Positions 1 to 5,509 of a stretch of DNA of 5,509 bases are shown here, piece by piece. A program made the position numbers and the translations under genes. This DNA comes from Bacillota bacterium (lineage in GTDB: Bacteria; Bacillota; Clostridia; Christensenellales; Borkfalkiaceae), in NCBI GenBank assembly GCA_021768985.1, contig JAETTR010000098.1:1-5509 (forward strand), in the 5' to 3' direction. The notes beneath the pieces are model-generated. The model saw nothing but the letters and a program-made list of their open reading frames with translations, was not told the origin of the DNA and made no database searches. The first letter of the stretch is position 1. The number at the start of each line of letters is the position of its first letter.

Positions 1-779
1 AAGTGACCTTATCCCTTCAAAAATTCGATCTCGGTCTCGGGGCGGACAAAATTACCGATTTTGCGTGGAACGACTTCTGCGATTGGTATATCGAGCTCTC
101 CAAACCCGCGCTCTACGGCGCGGGTCCCGAACGCAAGCGTTCGGCGCTCGGCGTGCTCATGTTCGTGCTCGAAATCACGTTGAAGCTGCTTCATCCGTTT
201 ATTCCGTTCGTCACGGAAGCGAGCTATTGCTATCTTCCGAACGTCAAGGGCGACATTATTTCAGCGGATTATCCCCGATACAATATCAAGCTTTCTTATC
301 GGAAAGAAGCGAAAACGTTTGAAGGAATCATCGATCTGATTCGTGCGGTGCGCGTCATGAAGGTGGAAGTCAACTGTCCGCCCGCCAAAAAAGTGCACTT
401 GCATCTCGTCACCGAGGCGCGCCGACTCGTAAGCGTGAATAAAAATTCCATTCTTCGGCTTGCGGGCGCGAGCGACATTGACTTCGTCGAAAGCGGCGCG
501 GCGATCGGAGAACGCACGGTTTCGCAGGTGTGCGAGCTCGGTCAGCTCTTTGTTCCGCTCGGCGACCTCGTCAATCTCGCGGAAGAACGCGCCCGTCTCG
601 AAAAAGAACTCGAACGGATCAAGGGGGAGATTGCGCGCGCCGACGGCAAACTTATGAACAAAAACTTCGTTGCGAAAGCGCCCAAGAAGCTTGTGGAGGA
701 CGAGCGCGCGAAAAAAGACAAATATCTCGATATGAAAGCGAAAGTGGAAAAACAGATTCGCGAATTACAGGACGATTAG
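1..779 (+). CDS. valS: Valyl-tRNA synthetase, C-terminal part (5' end outside window)
   Basis: This cytoplasmic enzyme attaches valine to tRNA-Val; only its last 258 residues are present. The first complete codon is at 3 and the frame is open to the window edge, so the GTG at 3 is an internal valine and not a start. Near the beginning, FCDWYIELSKPAL is the signature of the class I anticodon-binding domain as found in ValRS, followed by LHPFIPFVTEASY. Further on, VEVNCPPAKKV matches the conserved ValRS segment usually written NxPPxKK. From about residue 190 of this fragment to the end, a charged heptad-like helix with KLMNKNFVAKAPKKLVEDER forms the C-terminal coiled coil typical of ValRS. The reading frame ends with TAG at 777-779, directly before a strong terminator, so valS closes its own transcript and is not part of the rex unit. 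Identity is secure against LeuRS and IleRS because of the WYIEL and NKNFVAKAP segments. Confidence 0.96.
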   Translation, partial: VTLSLQKFDLGLGADKITDFAWNDFCDWYIELSKPALYGAGPERKRSALGVLMFVLEITLKLLHPFIPFVTEASYCYLPNVKGDIISADYPRYNIKLSYRKEAKTFEGIIDLIRAVRVMKVEVNCPPAKKVHLHLVTEARRLVSVNKNSILRLAGASDIDFVESGAAIGERTVSQVCELGQLFVPLGDLVNLAEERARLEKELERIKGEIARADGKLMNKNFVAKAPKKLVEDERAKKDKYLDMKAKVEKQIRELQDD

Positions 780-781
780 AG

Positions 782-818
782 AAAAACGCGCGCTCCGCAG
801 AGGGGCGCGCGTTTTTTT
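782..818 (+). terminator. Intrinsic terminator after valS
   Basis: A perfect 12-bp stem (782-793 with 805-816) is extended by T-G, C-G and C-G pairs to 15 bp around the loop GCAGA (797-801). The GC core is CGCGCGC. It is followed by seven T residues (812-818). It lies 2 nt past the valS stop codon. The A-run on the left arm gives a T-run on the opposite strand, so it may work in both directions. It separates valS from the rex promoter downstream. Confidence 0.95.
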
Positions 819-862
819 AAAAAAATCTTGTCATAACCTGTAAAAAATTTCTTTTCAAACGG

Positions 863-891
863 TTGACTTCTCCGTGTAAATTTGGTATAAT
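863..891 (+). promoter_or_regulatory. Housekeeping (sigma-70/SigA type) promoter of the rex-adhE-hydrogenase unit
   Basis: The -35 box TTGACT (863-868) and the -10 box TATAAT (886-891) are separated by exactly 17 bp, with one mismatch to consensus over twelve bases. A-rich and T-rich tracts at 842-856, just upstream of the -35 box, resemble an UP element. The predicted transcription start is about 897-899, giving a leader of roughly 50 nt before rex. No comparable promoter is seen before adhE or the hydrogenase gene, so this one probably serves all three genes. Confidence 0.88.
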
Positions 892-892
892 T

Positions 893-918
893 TAAATCGA
901 TAAAAATTTATCGATTTA
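893..918 (+). promoter_or_regulatory. Perfect inverted repeat over the transcription start; candidate Rex operator
   Basis: The arms TAAATCGATAAA (893-904) and TTTATCGATTTA (907-918) are perfect reverse complements, separated by AA. The site begins 1 bp after the -10 box and covers the predicted start of transcription, a position where a bound repressor blocks polymerase. The inner 18 bp, TCGATAAA-AA-TTTATCGA, has the same 8-2-8 geometry as published Rex operators such as TTGTGAAATATTTCACAA, but matches only about five of eight positions per arm. Because the first gene downstream is rex, autoregulation is the simplest reading. This is inference: the palindrome itself is plain to see, the protein that binds it is not. 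Confidence 0.62.
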
Positions 919-933
919 TAAAAACCGATCGGC

Positions 934-939
934 AAGGGG
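934..939 (+). promoter_or_regulatory. Ribosome binding site of rex
   Basis: AAGGGG ends only 1 nt before the GTG at 941, which is too close for initiation there. It ends 7 nt before the in-frame TTG at 947, which is normal spacing. It therefore favours TTG 947 as the rex start. No in-frame start codon exists between 908 and 940. Confidence 0.6.
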
Positions 940-946
940 TGTGGAA

Positions 947-1576
947 TTGGAAAATACAGAAAACGCCGTATCCAAAGCGACCGCTTCCCGCATGCCTGCC
1001 TATCTGCGGTATTTGAAAGGAGAAGCGGGACAGGGAGTGGAGTTCATCTCTTCCGCTTCGATTGCGAAGGACATGAACGTTTCGGCGGTCGGAGTGCGCA
1101 AAGATCTCGCGTTGGTTTCGTCCGTCTGCGGAAAACCGCGCATGGGGTTCGAAGTCACGCGCCTGATCGCGGACATTGAACGGTTTTTGGGATATCACCG
1201 TTGGACGGACGCCGTCGTCGTCGGCGCGGGCGGATTGGGAAAGGCGATTCTTTCCTACGAAGGGTTCGAAAATTACGGGATCCACGTGTTGTCCGCGTTC
1301 GACGTTTCGCCCGCGAAAATCGGCGCGGTGAACGGGAAACCCGTATATCCCATGGAACGTTTTTCCGAAATCGTAAAACGCCACGGGATCAAGGCGGCGA
1401 TTCTGACGGTTCCGCGGAACGCGGCGCAATCCGCTTGCGACGAAATGGTAAAGGCGGGCATTTGCGCAATCTTGTCGTTCGCGCCCGTTTATCTGCACGT
1501 GCCCGAAGGGGTGACGGTAAAATACGAGGATTTGGCGGTATCGCTCGCCGCACTCTGCGGCGGGATTACCGAATAA
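947..1576 (+). CDS. rex: Redox-sensing transcriptional repressor Rex
   Basis: Rex is a cytoplasmic homodimer that represses fermentation and anaerobic respiration genes when NADH is low and leaves DNA when NADH rises. Numbered from TTG 947, the protein has 209 residues, the usual family length. Residues about 10-68 form the winged helix: KATASRMPAYLRYL, then a recognition region with VRKDL (R51). Residues 93-98, GAGGLG, are the Rossmann dinucleotide loop, and D119 in AFDVSPAKIG fits the acidic residue typical of NAD(H)-specific proteins. FAPV from F178 and VPEGVTVKYEDLAVSL lead into the C-terminal helix used for domain swapping in Rex dimers. The wing, GKPRMGF (62-68), departs from the common GKRGVGY. 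The start is set by ribosome-site spacing; GTG 941 is the alternative and adds two residues. It is first in the unit, 39 nt before adhE, and probably controls itself through the palindrome at 893-918. Family assignment is firm; its targets are inferred. Confidence 0.94.
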   Translation: MENTENAVSKATASRMPAYLRYLKGEAGQGVEFISSASIAKDMNVSAVGVRKDLALVSSVCGKPRMGFEVTRLIADIERFLGYHRWTDAVVVGAGGLGKAILSYEGFENYGIHVLSAFDVSPAKIGAVNGKPVYPMERFSEIVKRHGIKAAILTVPRNAAQSACDEMVKAGICAILSFAPVYLHVPEGVTVKYEDLAVSLAALCGGITE

Positions 1577-1615
1577 ATCATAAATAATTCGAAAATTAAT
1601 TTCAGGAGGCTTGAA

Positions 1616-4228
1616 ATGAAGGACTTCATCGTAAATGATGAGGAATCGTTGGAGCGTATGCTCGCACGCGTTCGGGCGGCACAGGAAAAATTTGCCACCT
1701 ATACGCAGGAACAGGTAGACGAAATTTTCTACCGCGCGTCGCTTGCCGCGAACAAAATGCGGATTCCGCTTGCCAAAATGGCGGTGGAAGAAACCGGCAT
1801 GGGAATCGTAGAGGATAAAGTGATTAAAAACCACTATGCGTCCGAATACATTTACAATGCCTACAAAGATACCCGCACCTGCGGCGTGATCGAACGCGAC
1901 GAGAGCTTCGGGATTACGCGGATTGCGGAGCCGATCGGCGTGCTTGCGGCGGTCATTCCCACCACGAACCCGACCTCTACGGCAATTTTCAAATGCCTGA
2001 TTTGTTTAAAAACGAGAAACGGTCTGATTATCTCGCCTCATCCGCGTGCAAAGAACAGCACGATCGAAGCGGCGAAAATCGTGCTCGAAGCCGCCGTTGC
2101 GGCGGGCGCGCCCGAGGACATTATCGGCTGGATCGACCAGCCCACCGTACCGCTTTCCGGCATGATCATGCGCGAAGCGGATATGATTCTGGCGACCGGC
2201 GGTCCCGGCATGGTGAAAGCGGCGTATTCGTCGGGGAAACCCGCGCTCGGCGTAGGCGCCGGCAACACCCCCGCGGTGATCGATTCCACCGCCGACATCA
2301 AGCTTGCCGCTTCCTCGATTCTGCATTCGAAGACATTCGATAACGGAATGATCTGCGCTTCCGAACAGTCCGTAATCGTCGTGAAGGACGTTTACGACGA
2401 GTTCAAAAAGGAAATGGCGCTTCGCGGCGCGTACTTCCTTTCGCCCGCGGAAACGGAAAAGGTGAGAAAGACGATTATCATCAACGGTGCGCTGAACGCA
2501 AAAATCGTCGGTCAGTCCGCCTGCAAGATTGCCGAGTTGTCCGGCTTCACCGCGCCCGAGGGGAGCAAAGTGCTCGTCGGCGAAGTGGAATCGGTGGAGC
2601 TTACGGAAGAATTTGCGCACGAAAAACTTTCGCCCGTGCTCGCCATGTACAAAGCGAAATCCTTCGAGGACGCGGTTGCCAAGGCGGACAGGCTTGTTCG
2701 CGACGGCGGTCTCGGACACACTTCCTCCCTGTATATCAACGTGGAGACGGGCGCGGACAAGATCGAATATTTCCGCTCGGTCATGAGAACTTGCCGTATC
2801 GTAATCAATACGCCTTCCTCGCAGGGCGGTATCGGCGATATCTATAACTTTAAATTCGCGCCTTCGCTTACGCTCGGTTGCGGCTCCTGGGGCGGCAACT
2901 CGGTTTCCGAGAACGTCGGCGTAAAGCACCTGATCAATATTAAAACCGTTGCGGAAAGGAAGGAAAATATGTTGTGGTTCAGAGCACCCGAAAAAGTTTA
3001 CTTTAAGCGCGGCTGCCTCGGCGTCGCCATGAAAGAGCTCGGCAAACAGGTTTACAATAAGAAAAAAGCGTTTATCGTCACCGATAAGTTCCTTTATCAG
3101 AGCGGTTTTACCAAGAGAATCACCGATATTCTCGACGCGGAAGGGATCATGCATTCCACTTATTTCGAGGTTACGCCCGATCCCACGCTGGCTTGCGCGA
3201 ACGACGGCGTGAAGCAGATGCGCGATTTCGGACCCGACGTCATTATTGCGGTCGGCGGCGGTTCGCCCATGGACGCGGCAAAGATCATGTGGGTGATGTA
3301 CGAGCATCCCGAAGTGGATTTCCAGGATATGGCGATGCGTTTCATGGATATCCGCAAGCGCGTTTATACCTTCCCGCACATGGGCGACAAGGCGCTTTTC
3401 GTCGCCGTTCCCACGACGGCGGGTACCGGTTCGGAAGTCACGCCCTTCGCGGTTATCACCGACGAAAAGACGGGTACGAAGTATCCGCTTGCCGACTACG
3501 AGCTCATGCCCGATATGGCGATCGTCGATGCGGATTTGATGATGAACATTCCCAAGGGGCTTACCTCCTGCTCGGGAATCGACGCAATGAGCCACGCGCT
3601 CGAAGCGATCGCTTCGGTGATGGCGACCGATTTCACCAACGGTATCGCAAGGGAAGCCGTGAAGCTGATTTTCGAATATCTGCCCCGCGCTTACGAGAAG
3701 GGCGCGCACGATGCGGAAGCGCGCGACCGCATGGCGAACGCTTCGTGCATGGCGGGTATGGCGTTCGCGAACGCATTCCTCGGCGTGTGCCACTCCATGG
3801 CGCACAAGCTCGGTTCTTACTGGCATTTGCCCCACGGTATGGCGAACTCGTTGATGCTGGAAGAAGTGATCCGCTTCAACAGCGCGGAACAGCCCACCAA
3901 AATGGGAACCTTCCCGCAGTACGCTTACCCGCAGTGCAAAGCGAGATACGCGGAAACCGCGCGCTTCGTCGGCTGCAAAGGCAAAACCGACGACGAGTGC
4001 GTCGAAGCGCTGATCAAGAAGCTGAAGGAATTGCAGACGGCGATCGGTCAGCCCAAGACGATCAAGGAAGCGCTAGGCGACAAGGTCACGGAAGAGCAGT
4101 TCCTTGAACGGCTCGACGCCATGACCGAGGACGCCTTCGACGATCAGTGCACGGGCGCAAACCCGAGATATCCGCTCATGAGCGAAATCAAGCAAATGTA
4201 TCTCAACGCTTATTACGGCAGAAAGTAA
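1616..4228 (+). CDS. adhE: Bifunctional acetaldehyde-CoA / alcohol dehydrogenase AdhE
   Basis: AdhE reduces acetyl-CoA to acetaldehyde and then ethanol, reoxidising two NADH; in known cases it assembles into cytoplasmic filaments (spirosomes). At 870 residues it has the usual length. Residues 1 to about 435 form the aldehyde dehydrogenase half, with IPTTNPTSTAIFK, GVGAGNTPAV and the catalytic cysteine C247 in NGMICASEQS. A linker (about 436-460, VGVKHLINIKTVAERKENML) joins the iron-dependent alcohol dehydrogenase half, which carries the NADH loop GGGSPMDAAK (547-556) and the iron ligands D656, H660, H726 and H740. These lie exactly three positions beyond the E. coli ligands, so both activities should be intact. 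The start is ATG 1616, with AGGAGG at 1604-1609, 6 nt upstream. It follows rex by 39 nt with no promoter visible, implying co-transcription and control by Rex, which is known to regulate adhE in several Firmicutes. I see no frameshift, truncation or unusual domain. The direction in vivo (ethanol formation or use) is inferred as formation. Confidence 0.98.
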   Translation: MKDFIVNDEESLERMLARVRAAQEKFATYTQEQVDEIFYRASLAANKMRIPLAKMAVEETGMGIVEDKVIKNHYASEYIYNAYKDTRTCGVIERDESFGITRIAEPIGVLAAVIPTTNPTSTAIFKCLICLKTRNGLIISPHPRAKNSTIEAAKIVLEAAVAAGAPEDIIGWIDQPTVPLSGMIMREADMILATGGPGMVKAAYSSGKPALGVGAGNTPAVIDSTADIKLAASSILHSKTFDNGMICASEQSVIVVKDVYDEFKKEMALRGAYFLSPAETEKVRKTIIINGALNAKIVGQSACKIAELSGFTAPEGSKVLVGEVESVELTEEFAHEKLSPVLAMYKAKSFEDAVAKADRLVRDGGLGHTSSLYINVETGADKIEYFRSVMRTCRIVINTPSSQGGIGDIYNFKFAPSLTLGCGSWGGNSVSENVGVKHLINIKTVAERKENMLWFRAPEKVYFKRGCLGVAMKELGKQVYNKKKAFIVTDKFLYQSGFTKRITDILDAEGIMHSTYFEVTPDPTLACANDGVKQMRDFGPDVIIAVGGGSPMDAAKIMWVMYEHPEVDFQDMAMRFMDIRKRVYTFPHMGDKALFVAVPTTAGTGSEVTPFAVITDEKTGTKYPLADYELMPDMAIVDADLMMNIPKGLTSCSGIDAMSHALEAIASVMATDFTNGIAREAVKLIFEYLPRAYEKGAHDAEARDRMANASCMAGMAFANAFLGVCHSMAHKLGSYWHLPHGMANSLMLEEVIRFNSAEQPTKMGTFPQYAYPQCKARYAETARFVGCKGKTDDECVEALIKKLKELQTAIGQPKTIKEALGDKVTEEQFLERLDAMTEDAFDDQCTGANPRYPLMSEIKQMYLNAYYGRK

Positions 4229-4248
4229 CAACGGTTTTATTCCGGAAC

Positions 4249-4276
4249 GGCGGCAGCGGGAACGCCCGTTGCCGCT
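4249..4276 (+). other. GC-rich intergenic hairpin between adhE and hydrogenase gene
   Basis: The core stem CGGCAGCGGG (4251-4260) pairs with CCCGTTGCCG (4265-4274) across the loop AACG, with one G-U pair. G4250-C4275 and a G-U pair extend it to 12 bp. It is followed by CTTTCGG, not a T-run, so it is a poor intrinsic terminator. It may be a partial terminator, a stabiliser of the adhE mRNA 3' end or a processing site that sets a lower level of hydrogenase. The role is inference; the fold is visible. Confidence 0.55.
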
Positions 4277-4300
4277 CTTTCGGCAATTTAAGGAGAAGGA

Positions 4301-5509
4301 ATGAGAGGACTTGAAACTTCGGTAACGAAGTTAAGAAGAAAGGTTTTCGTGGAAGTCGCCCGCGTCGCTTTCGAATCGGAGAGCGGGGAGGATATCGCAA
4401 GGGAGATCGAAGAGATCCCTTATAAGATCACGCCCACCGAACAGCCGCAATACCGCGAGAGCATCTACCGCGAACGCGCGATTGCCGCCGAGCGGGTGCG
4501 GCTTGCCATGGGCATGTCGCTGAACCCGCAGGACCGACCTACCAGCATTACGAACGGGCTTTCCGCAAGCAATATCTCCGACGTCTATTACGAACCGCCG
4601 CTCATGCAGGTGATTCCGTCCGCTTGCGCGAAGTGCGATGAAAACGCTTACGAAGTCAGCGACCAGTGCCGTAAATGCGTATCCCGCGCATGTATGGCGG
4701 CTTGCCCCAAGGGCGCGGTTTCCGTCGGAAAAAACGGCGCCGCCGTGATCGATCCCGAAAAGTGTATCCGTTGCGGCAAGTGCAAGGCGGCTTGTCCGTA
4801 CGACGCGATCGCGCACAGAACGCGCCCGTGCGCGCAGGCGTGCGGCGTCAAGGCGATTACGAGTGACGAGCTCGGCAGGGCAATGATCCAACCCATGAAA
4901 TGCGTCGGGTGCGGACAGTGCATGGTCAGTTGTCCGTTCGGCGCGATTGCCGATAAATCGCAGATCTTCCAGCTGATCCGCGCTATCAAAAACGGCGACG
5001 AAGTCGTGGCGGAGGTTGCGCCCGCAATCGTAGGGCAGTTCGGTCCGGGCGTTTCGCTCTGGCGCATCAAAGCCGCGCTAAAAGAAATCGGCTTCAAAGA
5101 GGTGTTCGAAGTCGCGCACGGCGCGGACGTGGGCGCGGCGACGGAGGCGCATCACTACGCGACGCAGGTCGCGACGGGAGAGATTCCGTTTTTGCTGACT
5201 TCGTGCTGTCCCGCATGGAGCATGCTCGCCAAAACGCAGTTCTACGAAACGATTGATAAAATTTCCAACGCGCTTACGCCCATGGTTGCAACGGCGCGTT
5301 CGATCAAGCAAAAGATGCCGAACGCCCGCGTGGTGTTTATCGGACCGTGCGCGGCGAAAAAGTTGGAAGCTATGCGCCGCACGGTGCGGAGCGATGTCGA
5401 TTTCGTCATTACGTTCGAAGAGCTTGCCGCGATTTTCGAAGCGAAGGGATTCAGCTTTAAAGGCTTCAATCAGGAAGAACCCATTCACGACGCGACGGGC
5501 GCGGGAAGG
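4301..5509 (+). CDS. [FeFe]-hydrogenase, group-B-like, with multi-cluster ferredoxin front end (3' end outside window)
   Basis: This is a probable cytoplasmic enzyme interconverting protons plus electrons and H2, presumably with ferredoxin. The frame is open from ATG 4301 to the window end, giving 403 residues. AAGGAG at 4290-4295 supports the start, 72 nt after adhE. Residues 1-105 are cysteine-free and helical, with IYRERAIAAERVRLAMG, which I recall from group B enzymes. Sixteen cysteines follow: C109/C112; C123, C126, C131, C135; C155, C158, C161, C165; C177/C181; C201, C204, C207, C211. This is enough for up to four [4Fe-4S] clusters. The catalytic domain then begins, with H-cluster signature L1 TSCCPAW (C302, C303) and L2 GPCAAKK (C350). 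The third signature, with the remaining ligands, must lie beyond the window; roughly 80-100 residues are probably missing. The glycine in L2, where group A has methionine, favours group B. It is probably co-transcribed with rex and adhE. A sensory or non-H2 paralogue is less likely but cannot be excluded without L3. Confidence 0.9.
   Translation, partial: MRGLETSVTKLRRKVFVEVARVAFESESGEDIAREIEEIPYKITPTEQPQYRESIYRERAIAAERVRLAMGMSLNPQDRPTSITNGLSASNISDVYYEPPLMQVIPSACAKCDENAYEVSDQCRKCVSRACMAACPKGAVSVGKNGAAVIDPEKCIRCGKCKAACPYDAIAHRTRPCAQACGVKAITSDELGRAMIQPMKCVGCGQCMVSCPFGAIADKSQIFQLIRAIKNGDEVVAEVAPAIVGQFGPGVSLWRIKAALKEIGFKEVFEVAHGADVGAATEAHHYATQVATGEIPFLLTSCCPAWSMLAKTQFYETIDKISNALTPMVATARSIKQKMPNARVVFIGPCAAKKLEAMRRTVRSDVDFVITFEELAAIFEAKGFSFKGFNQEEPIHDATGAGR

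Noticed and set aside
3..5. GTG at position 3 as the start of a 258-residue protein
   Set aside because: The protein begins inside the ValRS anticodon-binding domain with no ribosome site visible, so this is an interior codon of a gene cut by the window edge.
925..932. Palindrome CCGATCGG just before the rex ribosome site
   Set aside because: Eight-base palindromes are common; there is no spaced-arm structure and no clear match to the larger repeat, so I do not treat it as an operator.
780..946. Riboswitch, T-box or small RNA in the gap between valS and rex
   Set aside because: The gap is fully used by the valS terminator, the promoter and the palindrome. The predicted leader is only about 50 nt and has no T-box or other recognised riboswitch elements.
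1585..1598. Small dyad TAATT-CGAA-AATTA between rex and adhE as a second operator
   Set aside because: Arms of only 5 bp in very AT-rich DNA are expected by chance, it does not resemble the 893-918 palindrome, and no promoter lies beside it.
908..1834. A 308-codon minus-strand open frame across rex, the rex promoter and the start of adhE
   Set aside because: It runs through a clear promoter, a palindrome and two convincing genes on the other strand, and its translation has no family features.
2006..3835. A 609-codon open frame on the minus strand, antisense to adhE
   Set aside because: Its length comes from the GC-rich codon pattern of adhE. The translation is a His/Arg/Gly-rich mix with no recognisable domain, no ribosome site or promoter was seen, and the sense strand encodes an intact AdhE.
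3193..4107. A 304-codon plus-strand open frame in another frame inside adhE
   Set aside because: Its translation is Arg/Gly-rich and low in complexity, as expected of an out-of-frame reading of GC-rich codons; adhE occupies the same DNA.
4331..5488. Several minus-strand open frames opposite the hydrogenase gene
   Set aside because: They overlap each other and the well-supported hydrogenase frame, and none shows a domain or start signal.

Overview
The window reads as chromosomal DNA of an obligately anaerobic, fermentative bacterium, most likely a Clostridia-type Firmicute. This is inferred from the gene content (Rex, AdhE and a group-B-like [FeFe]-hydrogenase), the strong AGGAGG-type ribosome binding sites and the GC-rich genes set between very AT-rich intergenic DNA. 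I cannot name a genus.

Layout, all on the + strand. (1) Positions 1-779 hold the 3' end of valS (valyl-tRNA synthetase), closed by a strong intrinsic terminator at 782-818. (2) Positions 819-940 are AT-rich control DNA. They carry a near-consensus housekeeping promoter (TTGACT, 17 bp spacer, TATAAT) and, just downstream of its -10 box, a perfect 12-bp inverted repeat over the predicted transcription start. (3) rex, the NADH/NAD+-sensing repressor, ends at 1576. (4) adhE, the bifunctional aldehyde/alcohol dehydrogenase, occupies 1616-4228 and is complete, with all expected catalytic and metal-binding residues. (5) After a 72-nt gap with a GC-rich hairpin, an [FeFe]-hydrogenase gene begins at 4301 and runs off the window. 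It has a cysteine-rich iron-sulfur front end and two of the three H-cluster signatures.

The last three genes look like one redox-balancing transcription unit. Rex senses the NADH/NAD+ ratio. AdhE reoxidises two NADH per acetyl-CoA reduced to ethanol. The hydrogenase would remove, or possibly recover, electrons as H2. The only clear promoter precedes rex, and its palindrome is a good candidate for a Rex operator, which would make the unit autoregulated. Each protein belongs to a known family. The less ordinary points are the fixed linkage of a group-B-like hydrogenase to rex-adhE, a Rex recognition region that diverges from the textbook form beside an operator that also diverges, and the unusual cysteine layout of the hydrogenase.
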